Part shown: positions 1-5,959 of the stretch, in pieces
Position numbering within the stretch: the stretch's first letter is position 1
Layout: every line of letters starts with the position of its first letter
Source: Proteobacteria bacterium UBA1858
GTDB taxonomy: Bacteria > Pseudomonadota > Gammaproteobacteria > UBA4575
Assembly: GCA_002338385.1 (NCBI GenBank)
Contig: DDIE01000068.1
Coordinates: 1-9,343 of the forward strand
Length of the DNA stretch: 9,343 nt
Direction of reading: 5' to 3'
Notes under the pieces: generated by a model
Seen by the model: the letters and a program-made list of their open reading frames with translations, nothing else
The model's database searches: none
What the model was told of the DNA's origin: nothing
Program-made: the position numbers and the translations under genes

Positions 1-54
1 ATAGTAATTTTATAGATATTATAACTATCCATTATGATCAATTTCAGGACTTAC

Positions 55-456
55 ATGTGGTCTTTCTCGATTTTTGTACTATTCATTAATCTCTTGGTGT
101 ATGGGCTGATCTGGCACTTACAGGCGCGGCCTGATGGCAATAGGGATCATCCCCACGCAACCCATCTGGCACTGCCAGTGTTACACAACATAACGCAGCT
201 AAAAGCTTATCAATACAGGCGCATAACACCGATCAGGATTAACAATTCCGGTGGCGGCAGGCTGAGTCAGTGCACGGCCTCAAATTTGCCAAAAGGCCTA
301 GAAATACGCATCAGCGAGGATCAAGCCACGTGTGAATTGATGGGTATTCCGCATCATTATACGACCACCACTGAGGCTTTGATTATTGCTTTGAATGCAG
401 CAGGCAGCTCATCGATACGGGTGCCCATAACAATCCACATGAATGCTTTTGAATGA
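55..456 (+). CDS. Membrane-anchored protein with a single Ig-like (He_PIG-type) domain
   Basis: A 133-residue protein of unknown role. Residues about 3-22 are a continuous hydrophobic stretch (rich in F, L, I, V) that looks like an uncleaved signal anchor, so the rest should lie in the periplasm or outside. Residues about 48-130 resemble the putative-Ig family often found in cadherin-like surface proteins: an NSGGG turn, a first Cys (C73), a P-GL step, a second Cys (C93) followed by a G-P turn, then NAAGSSS and a closing beta strand. The two Cys may form a disulfide. An ATG at 34 would add seven residues but has no ribosome binding site; the ATG at 55 has AGGA at 45-48, so I prefer 55. Such domains usually occur as repeats in large proteins, so a lone copy is uncommon. 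The family call rests on pattern recognition only; that the frame is a real gene is more secure. Confidence 0.6.
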   Translation: MWSFSIFVLFINLLVYGLIWHLQARPDGNRDHPHATHLALPVLHNITQLKAYQYRRITPIRINNSGGGRLSQCTASNLPKGLEIRISEDQATCELMGIPHHYTTTTEALIIALNAAGSSSIRVPITIHMNAFE

Positions 457-477
457 TAAAGTCTTACTCTGAGAAGT

Positions 478-711
478 GATATTTTCTCGCGTTATGGTTT
501 CATCAATGGGCGCACGACCTTAGAAATGTAATAAGATATGCAACAAGCTTAATCAATCGCTGCTGCCAGACACACCCAACAAGATGCATTCGTTGGCATT
601 AATCACTTGATCATCAGCCGCTACTTTACTCACCACATGGGATAAGGCCTTGGCTACTCTAAGGTGATTGTTTGCCCGGTGCAGTGCTGTGATCTGGACT
701 AAGCAGGTCTT
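478..711 (-). pseudogene. ttcA: Decayed N-terminal remnant of a ttcA-like tRNA 2-thiocytidine synthetase gene
   Basis: Read on the minus strand in one frame, this stretch gives a PP-loop ATPase N-terminus broken by stops. Codons 711-556 end in ILLGVSGSSD, then TGA (553-555), then LSLLHILLHF, then TAA (520-522), then GRAPID. Against the N-terminus of E. coli TtcA as I remember it, the alignment is gapless: VSGSSD on LSGGKDS with the TGA on the Ser, ILL on ILR, and APID on APIN. Upstream, L-V-AD-I-I residues match L-V-AD-I-I at the same spacing. TtcA thiolates C32 of tRNA using an SGGxDS P-loop. One Gly of the loop is Ser here, and the Ser codon is a stop. There is no good start codon, an upstream in-frame TAA lies at 712-714, and I find no C-terminal part. 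TilS or another PP-loop enzyme is possible, but the API segment favours TtcA. The gene is clearly not functional as read. Confidence 0.6.
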
Positions 712-732
712 TTAAATCTGAGTGGAACGACG

Positions 733-1683
733 ATGTTATCTCTATATCCTGAAATTACAGCCTACAAACAACATCATTTGGCAGTATCCGAACACCATCA
801 ATTATGGGTTGCAGAATACGGTAACCCTGAAGGTATCCCAGCAGTATTTTTACATGGCGGTCCTGGTTCGGGCTGCGAGGCCTATCACCCGCGCTTTTTT
901 GATCCATTACGCTATCGCATTATTTTATTTGATCAGCGTGGCGCCGGCCGATCCACGCCGCATGCCAGCCTACAGGAAAATACCACCGCGCATTTGATTG
1001 CAGACATGGAGACCATCCGCGCTGCCCTAGCCATTGATCGCTGGGTGGTGTTCGGGGGGTCGTGGGGCTCAACGCTGGGTCTTGCCTATAGCCAGGCGCA
1101 CACTGAACGGGTGTTAGGATTGATTTTACGAGGCGTATTTCTATGCCGCGCGCAGGATATCCAGTGGTTTTATCAACATGGTGCCAGTGAAATCTTTCCA
1201 GACTATTGGCGCGACTATCAAGCCGTAATTCCGGAACAAGAGCGGCACGATATGGTGAGTGCGTATTATCGGCGTCTCACCAGTGACGATAATGAAGAGC
1301 AATTACGTGCTGCTCAAGAGTGGTCGATTTGGGAGGGAAATACCTCAACGCTGCAGCCTAAACAGAGCGTGAGAGCTCATTTTGGTGATCCACAAGTCGC
1401 CCTCAGTCTGGCGCGCATTGAGTGTCACTATTTTATGCACGACGCCTACCTGACGGCCAATCAGCTGCTGCAGGATGCGCATAAACTAGCCAGTACACCG
1501 GGTTACATTGTGCATGGCCGCTATGATGTGGTTTGCCCAGTTGGCCAAGCCTACAGCTTACATCAGGCCTGGCCACAAGCTAGATTGACCATCGCGCCTA
1601 GCAGTGGGCATTCGGCAACTGAGCCAGAAATTGTCGCTGCTTTGGTTCAGGCCACCAACGAACTGGCTGCACGCTTGGCATGA
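733..1683 (+). CDS. pip: Proline iminopeptidase (prolyl aminopeptidase)
   Basis: A cytoplasmic alpha/beta-hydrolase (peptidase family S33) that releases N-terminal proline from peptides. The 316 residues match the usual length of about 310-320. Visible landmarks are the oxyanion motif HGGPGSG (41-47), DQRGAGRS (67-74), the nucleophile elbow GGSWGS with Ser110, the acid Asp265 in HGRYD, and His293 in SGHS. The HGGPG, DQRG and GGSWGS set is diagnostic of prolyl aminopeptidases and separates them from generic hydrolases. The spacing of Ser, Asp and His agrees with the well-studied Xanthomonas enzyme. The ATG at 733 is chosen because homologues start a few residues before the conserved LYP-I segment; the binding site in front (GTGGA) is weak. 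Its stop overlaps the dtd start (ATGA), so the two are probably translationally coupled. The upstream 275-base gap probably holds the promoter, but no convincing -35/-10 pair is visible. Confidence 0.95.
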   Translation: MLSLYPEITAYKQHHLAVSEHHQLWVAEYGNPEGIPAVFLHGGPGSGCEAYHPRFFDPLRYRIILFDQRGAGRSTPHASLQENTTAHLIADMETIRAALAIDRWVVFGGSWGSTLGLAYSQAHTERVLGLILRGVFLCRAQDIQWFYQHGASEIFPDYWRDYQAVIPEQERHDMVSAYYRRLTSDDNEEQLRAAQEWSIWEGNTSTLQPKQSVRAHFGDPQVALSLARIECHYFMHDAYLTANQLLQDAHKLASTPGYIVHGRYDVVCPVGQAYSLHQAWPQARLTIAPSSGHSATEPEIVAALVQATNELAARLA

Positions 1684-2117
1684 TTGGCCTGATTCAGCGA
1701 GTAGCCTCTGCAAGTGTGGAGATCGAACAACAGTGTGTGGCTGAAATCGAGGTGGGTATAGTGGCATTGGTCGCTGTGCAGGCGCACGACGATGAGCAGA
1801 ATGTTCAGCGCTTGCTGAAACGTATGATCAGTTATCGCATATTCCCCGATCCATCAGGCAAGATGAATCTGAGTGTGCAAGACATTGCCGGTGGTGTGCT
1901 ACTGGTGCCACAATTTACCTTGATTGCTGATACCAGCACTGGTAATCGACCTAGTTTCGGCCACAATGTCAGCGCACAGTTTGGCCAAAAAATGTTCTCC
2001 AAATTGCTCGAATTTGCACATAATGAGTATGCTTACGTGCAGCAGGGTCAATTTGGTGCCGATATGCAAGTCGCGTTGCAAAATGATGGTCCCGTGACGT
2101 TCTGGTTAGAGGTATAA
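1680..2117 (+). CDS. dtd: D-aminoacyl-tRNA deacylase
   Basis: A homodimeric cytoplasmic proofreading enzyme that removes D-amino acids (and glycine mischarged on tRNA-Ala) from tRNAs. The 145 residues match the normal length. Landmarks are the N-terminal MIGLIQRV-ASV, YRIF-D--GKMNLSV (52-66), the active-site segment QFTL-ADT, RPSF, FGADMQV and the C-terminal NDGPVTFWLEV, which carries the cross-dimer Gly-cisPro motif. One oddity is that the classical SQFT motif reads PQFT, with Pro in place of Ser; the catalytic Thr is kept. The ATG overlaps the pip stop by four bases, so no separate start is plausible. The pip-dtd pairing is seen in other gammaproteobacteria. The stop codon lies inside a TATAAT sequence that could be a -10 element for hisB. 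Confidence 0.96.
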   Translation: MIGLIQRVASASVEIEQQCVAEIEVGIVALVAVQAHDDEQNVQRLLKRMISYRIFPDPSGKMNLSVQDIAGGVLLVPQFTLIADTSTGNRPSFGHNVSAQFGQKMFSKLLEFAHNEYAYVQQGQFGADMQVALQNDGPVTFWLEV

Positions 2118-2118
2118 T
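2113..2118 (+). promoter_or_regulatory. Candidate -10 box of an internal promoter before hisB
   Basis: An exact TATAAT overlaps the dtd stop codon and lies 26 bases before the hisB start, a natural place for an internal promoter driving the his and tat genes. I find no acceptable -35 hexamer at 16-18 bases and no TGn extension, so this may be chance. Confidence 0.25.
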
Positions 2119-2144
2119 ATGCAGCAAAATTACACAAGCGAAAA

Positions 2145-2744
2145 ATGGTTATGACAGCACGCACGGCTAAAATAGAGCGCAATACCTTAGAAACTCAAAT
2201 ATCAGTTGAATTGAATCTGGACGGTACCGGCCAAGGCGAAGTTGCTACTGGAATTCCATTTCTGGATCACATGTTGGATCAAATTGTTCGCCATGGACAA
2301 TTCGATATTCAGCTGAAAGCGGTCGGCGATTTGGAGGTGGATGCTCACCACACCGTAGAAGATTCTGGTATCACCCTAGGTCAAGCATTCAAACAGGCGA
2401 TGGGTGATAAAAAAGGGGTTCGTCGTTACGGGCACGCGTATGTGCCACTGGACGAGGCGCTATCAAGAGTCGTCGTGGATTTTTCAGGCCGTCCTGGCTT
2501 GCACTACAATGTTGACTATCCCCGCGCACGTATAGGTGATTTTGATGTTGATTTGGTGATCGAGTTTTTACAAGGCTTTGTTAATCATGCTCATGTCACC
2601 CTGCATGTCGATAACCTTAAAGGTACAAATTCCCACCATATCGCTGAAACAATATTCAAGGCGCTGGGAAGAACGTTACGCTATGCCTGTGAGATAGACG
2701 AACGCATGACGGATCAGTTGCCATCAACTAAGGGCACGCTCTGA
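2145..2744 (+). CDS. hisB: Imidazoleglycerol-phosphate dehydratase
   Basis: Catalyses the dehydration of imidazole glycerol phosphate to imidazole acetol phosphate, a late step of histidine synthesis. The 199 residues are the monofunctional form: there is no N-terminal histidinol-phosphatase domain as in E. coli HisB. The two manganese-binding repeats are plain: HHTVED (68-73) and HHIAE (164-168). Also visible are TGIPFLDHMLDQ (35-46), RRYGHAYVPLDEALSR, VVDFSGRPGL and the C-terminal PSTKG. The ATG at 2151 would remove only two residues and is an equal candidate; neither has a clear Shine-Dalgarno sequence. It starts 27 bases after dtd. As the first of five consecutive his genes, it opens the block whose other members feed its substrate (hisA, hisH, hisF). 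Confidence 0.97.
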   Translation: MVMTARTAKIERNTLETQISVELNLDGTGQGEVATGIPFLDHMLDQIVRHGQFDIQLKAVGDLEVDAHHTVEDSGITLGQAFKQAMGDKKGVRRYGHAYVPLDEALSRVVVDFSGRPGLHYNVDYPRARIGDFDVDLVIEFLQGFVNHAHVTLHVDNLKGTNSHHIAETIFKALGRTLRYACEIDERMTDQLPSTKGTL

Positions 2745-2787
2745 GCACAAGCCTTGTTTAATCTAGTCCACTGACTACGGAAAAAGC

Positions 2788-3429
2788 GTGAAAAAAATTG
2801 CTGTTGTTGACTATGGCATGAGTAATCTTCACTCTGTCACCAGCGCCCTGAAGGCGGTAGCAAATGATCAGCAGGTCATTGAAGTGTGTCAGCGTCCCGA
2901 GGATATTGATAATGCTGATCGGATAGTGTTCCCGGGCCAAGGCGCCGCCGCGGATTGCATGCAGCAAATCAGAGCAACCGGGCTAGTCACTGCGCTGCAA
3001 CAAGCGGCCAGCGAAAAACCATTCCTTGGAATCTGTATGGGCATGCAGGTGCTAATGGAAACAAGTGACGAAAATGGTGGCACCGATTGTTTAGCCATGT
3101 TCAAGGGCTCGGTCAAACAGTTTGGCCCAGATATGCCAGCGGCTGATGGTCGTCTCAAGGTACCGCACATGGGCTGGAATCAGATTCGGCAAACTTTGGA
3201 TCATCCTGTGTGGCACGGGATCGCGCAAGACAGTTATTTTTATTTTGTCCATAGTTACTATGTGGCGCTGGCGCATGCAAAGCAACAAGTGGGCCGCACT
3301 CACTATGGCGTGGAATTTACATCAGTGCTAGCTCAAGGTTATGTATTTGCTATGCAATGCCATCCTGAGAAAAGCGCGGACAATGGTTTGCAATTACTGA
3401 CAAACTTCCTAAACTGGTCAGGTAAGTAA
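2788..3429 (+). CDS. hisH: Imidazole glycerol phosphate synthase, glutaminase subunit
   Basis: A class I glutamine amidotransferase that hydrolyses glutamine and channels ammonia to HisF. The 213 residues match the usual length. The catalytic triad is visible: Cys83 in the nucleophile elbow GICMGMQ, and His192 and Glu194 in CHPEKS. The N-terminal VVDYGMSNLHSV and FPGQGA segments and VPHMGWN are typical of HisH. The start is GTG, because it gives the conserved KKIAVVDYG N-terminus and there is no ATG nearby; a weak ACGGA lies ahead. The gene is separated from hisB by 43 bases and from hisA by 43 bases, slightly looser than the other joins. It should act as a heterodimer with the hisF product two genes downstream. 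Confidence 0.96.
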   Translation: MKKIAVVDYGMSNLHSVTSALKAVANDQQVIEVCQRPEDIDNADRIVFPGQGAAADCMQQIRATGLVTALQQAASEKPFLGICMGMQVLMETSDENGGTDCLAMFKGSVKQFGPDMPAADGRLKVPHMGWNQIRQTLDHPVWHGIAQDSYFYFVHSYYVALAHAKQQVGRTHYGVEFTSVLAQGYVFAMQCHPEKSADNGLQLLTNFLNWSGK

Positions 3430-3472
3430 GACTAGCAGTATGCTTGGCTGCCCCATTAAGGTTAAATAAATA

Positions 3473-4210
3473 ATGATTATTATTCCTGCAATAGACATTA
3501 AAGATGGACGTTGTGTGCGTTTGCGCCAGGGTCGTATGGACGATGAAACAATATTCGCAGATGATCCAGTTGAGATGGCAGATAAATGGGTGCAGGCTGG
3601 CGCGCAACGACTGCATCTGGTTGATCTTGATGGTGCCACTGAGGGTGCTCCACGTAATTTTTCCATCGTTGAAAAAATCGCAGCTAAATATCCAGACTTA
3701 CCTATTCAGGTGGGTGGCGGCATCCGCGACGAAGATACCGTCGATCAATATTTAGAGTGTGGTGTGCAATATGTCATTATTGGCACCCGAGCGGTCACCG
3801 CACCACATTTTGTGAATGACTTATGTTTGGAGTTTCCTGGTCATATCATCATTGGGCTGGATGCCAAGAACGGTAAAGTTGCCATTGATGGCTGGTCCAA
3901 GTTATCCCATCATGATGTTATTGATCTTGCTCAGCATTTCGAGGCTGATGGTGTGGCAGCAATCGTATTCACTGATGTCAGTCGTGACGGCATGATGCAA
4001 GGTGTGAATGTCGAATCGACGGTTGAATTGGCGGCGAGTATTCATATTCCAGTCATTGCTTCTGGCGGCGTCACCGACCTCAATGACATCAAGCGCTTAT
4101 GTGCAACTGATGAAGAAGGCATTGTCGGTGTCGTAGTCGGTCGTGCGCTCTACGAGGGGACCATCGACTTGGCTGAAGCGCAGGCGCTGGCAAGTCAACA
4201 TCAACCTTGA
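3473..4210 (+). CDS. hisA: ProFAR isomerase (phosphoribosylformimino-AICAR-P isomerase)
   Basis: A TIM-barrel enzyme that opens the ribose of ProFAR by an Amadori rearrangement to give PRFAR, the substrate of HisF-HisH. The 245 residues match the family. The catalytic acid/base pair is visible as Asp8 in IPAIDIKDG and Asp130 in GLDAKNG. The two half-barrel phosphate-binding motifs are VGGGIR (80-85) and ASGG, with TDVSRDGMMQG between them. The ATG gives the expected MIIIPAID start, with AAGG about ten bases upstream. It is in the usual position between hisH and hisF; hisF follows after 12 bases. Asp8 and Asp130 align with the equivalent residues in HisF, reflecting their common origin. Confidence 0.97.
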   Translation: MIIIPAIDIKDGRCVRLRQGRMDDETIFADDPVEMADKWVQAGAQRLHLVDLDGATEGAPRNFSIVEKIAAKYPDLPIQVGGGIRDEDTVDQYLECGVQYVIIGTRAVTAPHFVNDLCLEFPGHIIIGLDAKNGKVAIDGWSKLSHHDVIDLAQHFEADGVAAIVFTDVSRDGMMQGVNVESTVELAASIHIPVIASGGVTDLNDIKRLCATDEEGIVGVVVGRALYEGTIDLAEAQALASQHQP

Positions 4211-4222
4211 TTAGTTGATGCA

Positions 4223-4993
4223 ATGTTAGCTAAACGAATCATTCCCTGCCTTGATGTGGATGCAGGTCGAGTCGTCAAGGGGGTAAAATTTGTCGATATT
4301 CGCGATGCCGGTGATCCAGTTGAAATTGCCAAACGTTATGATGCGGAAGGTGCTGATGAAATCACCTTTCTGGATATCACGGCCAGTTCCGATGAGCGCA
4401 ATACTATGGCACAGGTGGTGGAACAAGTTGCCAGTCAGGTGTTCATACCCCTAACTGTGGGTGGAGGCATTCGTTCAGTTGACGATATTAGACGCCTGCT
4501 GAATGCTGGGGCAGATAAGGTGGGTATTAATACTGCCGCGGTAAAGCGGCCTGAGCTAGTGAAACAGGCGGCTGATAAAGTGGGATCGCAATGTATCGTG
4601 TTATCCATTGATGCCAAAAAAGTCGCGTCCTCGGAGGTACACCCTCGCTGGGAGATTTTTACTCATGGTGGACGTACACCAACCGGTATTGATGCCGTCG
4701 AGTGGGCGATAAAAATGACTGATTATGGTGCCGGTGAATTGTTGCTTACTAGCATGGATCGCGATGGCACTAAAATTGGTTTTGACCTCGAATTAACGCG
4801 TACCATCAGTCAAGCCGTTTCCATACCCGTGATTGCTTCAGGTGGCGTGGGCAAGCTGGAACATTTGTGTGAGGGTGTCACTTCTGGCAAGGCCGATGCG
4901 GTACTAGCAGCGAGTATTTTTCATTTTGGTGAATACACCATTCAACAGGCAAAAGACGCCATGCGCGCCCACAATATACCTATACGGGTCTAA
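4223..4993 (+). CDS. hisF: Imidazole glycerol phosphate synthase, cyclase subunit
   Basis: A TIM-barrel enzyme that combines PRFAR with ammonia from HisH to give imidazole glycerol phosphate and AICAR. The 256 residues match the family. Catalytic Asp11 (IPCLDVDAGRVVKG) and Asp130 (VLSIDAKK) are both present, as are TVGGGIRSV (78-86), DKVGINTAAV, TSMDRDGTKIGFD and VIASGGVG. The ATG at 4223 gives the conserved MLAKRIIPCLD start. It lies 12 bases after hisA and probably depends on coupled translation, since no good Shine-Dalgarno sequence is seen. The next expected gene, hisI, is missing downstream: hisE follows after a short junction of about 55 bases. Confidence 0.97.
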   Translation: MLAKRIIPCLDVDAGRVVKGVKFVDIRDAGDPVEIAKRYDAEGADEITFLDITASSDERNTMAQVVEQVASQVFIPLTVGGGIRSVDDIRRLLNAGADKVGINTAAVKRPELVKQAADKVGSQCIVLSIDAKKVASSEVHPRWEIFTHGGRTPTGIDAVEWAIKMTDYGAGELLLTSMDRDGTKIGFDLELTRTISQAVSIPVIASGGVGKLEHLCEGVTSGKADAVLAASIFHFGEYTIQQAKDAMRAHNIPIRV

Positions 4994-5009
4994 ATTGGAG
5001 TCTGCGCTT

Positions 5010-5033
5010 ATGTTATTCTTACCAATCCTGTAA
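5010..5033 (+). other. Seven-codon mini-ORF with a good ribosome binding site ahead of hisE
   Basis: GGAG at 4997-5000 is followed nine bases later by ATG and the codons for MLFLPIL, then TAA. The frame is the same as hisE, whose first usable start codons (TTG 5043, GTG 5049) come 9-15 bases after this stop. It could promote reinitiation on hisE, be the scar of an older hisE or hisI start, or be chance. No peptide function is claimed. Confidence 0.3.
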
Positions 5034-5048
5034 TTATGGTTATTGAAT

Positions 5049-5372
5049 GTGTCTAGCCAAGATACCCTAGCAGCCTTGCAACAAGTTCTCGTGAGCAGAA
5101 AGACGGCCAGTGCGGACGCCTCGTATGTGGCGAGCCTATACCAAAATGGTCTCGATCATATTTTGAAGAAAGTAGGCGAAGAAGCCAGTGAAGTAATTAT
5201 CGCAGCTAAGGGTGATGATCAGCAGGCACTGATTAATGAGATGGCAGACTTATGGTTCCATAGTCTAGTTTTATTAATCAATGAAGACTTGTCTTTAGAG
5301 CAGGTCACGCAAGAACTGGAGCGTCGATTTGGTCTCTCTGGCCTGGCCGAAAAAGCCAGTCGAAGTCAGTAG
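5049..5372 (+). CDS. hisE: Phosphoribosyl-ATP pyrophosphohydrolase
   Basis: Hydrolyses phosphoribosyl-ATP to phosphoribosyl-AMP and pyrophosphate, the second step of histidine synthesis. It is a stand-alone helical MazG-like protein of about 107 residues, not fused to HisI. Landmarks are the metal-binding KVGEEASEVIIAAK and EMADLWFHSLVLL helices and the C-terminal ERRFGLSGLAEKA. There is no ATG start. GTG at 5049 gives a protein beginning MSSQDTL, which fits related proteins; TTG at 5043 adds two residues. Neither has a Shine-Dalgarno sequence, whereas a well-formed one precedes the mini-ORF just upstream. Its product needs HisI (phosphoribosyl-AMP cyclohydrolase), which is not in this window. 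The tatA binding site begins 17 bases after the hisE stop. Confidence 0.93.
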   Translation: MSSQDTLAALQQVLVSRKTASADASYVASLYQNGLDHILKKVGEEASEVIIAAKGDDQQALINEMADLWFHSLVLLINEDLSLEQVTQELERRFGLSGLAEKASRSQ

Positions 5373-5400
5373 ACGCAGACAACAATATTGGAGAAACATG

Positions 5401-5580
5401 ATGGGAATTAGTATTTGGCAACTGCTTATTATTCTAGCGATCGTGCTACTGCTGTTTGGTACTAAACGCTTGAAAAACCTCGGCGGTGACTTGGGTGGTG
5501 CAATTAAGAATTTTAAGAGTGCGGTAAAGAGTGAAGAGTCAGGCAGCAACAAGTCTTCTGATGATTCAAAAGATAACTGA
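5401..5580 (+). CDS. tatA: Twin-arginine translocase subunit TatA
   Basis: The pore-forming subunit of the twin-arginine protein export system in the inner membrane, recruited in many copies to TatBC. Visible are the short N-terminal membrane helix (residues about 4-19, WQLLIILAIVLLL), the FGTKRLKNLG hinge with the conserved Phe-Gly, the amphipathic helix GGDLGGAIKNFKSAVK, and a short polar acidic tail. At 59 residues it is at the short end for TatA, because the tail is brief; the essential parts are complete. The start is set by GGAG at 5390-5393, seven bases before ATG 5401. ATG at 5398 adds one Met and is possible, but the GISIWQLL start is typical. TatE is not distinguishable by sequence, but position ahead of tatB and tatC supports tatA. 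Confidence 0.95.
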   Translation: MGISIWQLLIILAIVLLLFGTKRLKNLGGDLGGAIKNFKSAVKSEESGSNKSSDDSKDN

Positions 5581-5603
5581 GCACAGTTCACCTCTGACAC
5601 CCT

Positions 5604-5957
5604 ATGTTCGACTTTAGTTTCTGGGAACTTGCTATCGTATTGGCAGTGGCGCTGGTGGTTGTGGGCCCTGACAAATTGCCAGTGCTGGCTGCAAAACTGG
5701 GGCGATGGGTTGGCAAAATTAGACACATGCTGACTGCGATGCGGTCCGATATTGAGCAGGAGTTAAAAGCTGCAGAGTTGCAAGAAATGCTTGAACAACA
5801 ACAAGATGAAATATCGCAGCTCAGGAATATTATTAAAGATACTCAACACACAGCCGAACAGGAAATCAATGCAATTAGCAACGATGCAGATGGCTTGAAA
5901 CAACAAGCCGATATCGAAGTTGCTAAATCGACCTCAGCAGATAAATCCGGGAACTAG
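5604..5957 (+). CDS. tatB: Twin-arginine translocase subunit TatB
   Basis: Forms the Tat substrate receptor with TatC in the inner membrane. The 117 residues begin MFDFSFWEL, with the conserved Glu8 of TatB, then a membrane helix to about residue 20 and the Gly21-Pro22 hinge (VVGPDKLP). An amphipathic helix and a long, charged, Gln/Glu-rich coiled-coil-like region (residues about 45-105) follow. MFD, Glu8 and GP are features that separate TatB from TatA. It lies 23 bases after tatA; its own stop is two bases before the tatC start, so translation of tatC is probably coupled. The tail after residue 70 has no recognisable motif, as is normal for this subunit. Confidence 0.95.
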   Translation: MFDFSFWELAIVLAVALVVVGPDKLPVLAAKLGRWVGKIRHMLTAMRSDIEQELKAAELQEMLEQQQDEISQLRNIIKDTQHTAEQEINAISNDADGLKQQADIEVAKSTSADKSGN

Positions 5958-5959
5958 AT

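Noticed and set aside
34..54. Earlier ATG for the Ig-like protein
   Set aside because: There is no ribosome binding site ahead of it, while AGGA is well placed for ATG 55.
471..488. Inverted repeat GAGAA/TTCTC after the Ig-like gene as a terminator
   Set aside because: The stem is short and A-T rich, and no T run follows in the plus direction.
553..555. TGA in the ttcA-like remnant read as selenocysteine
   Set aside because: A second stop (TAA 520-522), a missing start and a missing C-terminus show decay rather than recoding.
3430..3472. Hairpin or attenuator between hisH and hisA
   Set aside because: Only a short GCAG/CTGC repeat is present, without a T run or a His-rich leader peptide.
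5329..5400. N-terminal extension of TatA (24 residues) from an upstream start inside hisE
   Set aside because: It would put charged sequence before the TatA membrane helix and ignores the good ribosome binding site at 5390.
5295..5726. 143-codon minus-strand ORF across hisE, tatA and tatB
   Set aside because: It lies antisense to three clear genes, has no recognisable protein features, and is a shadow.
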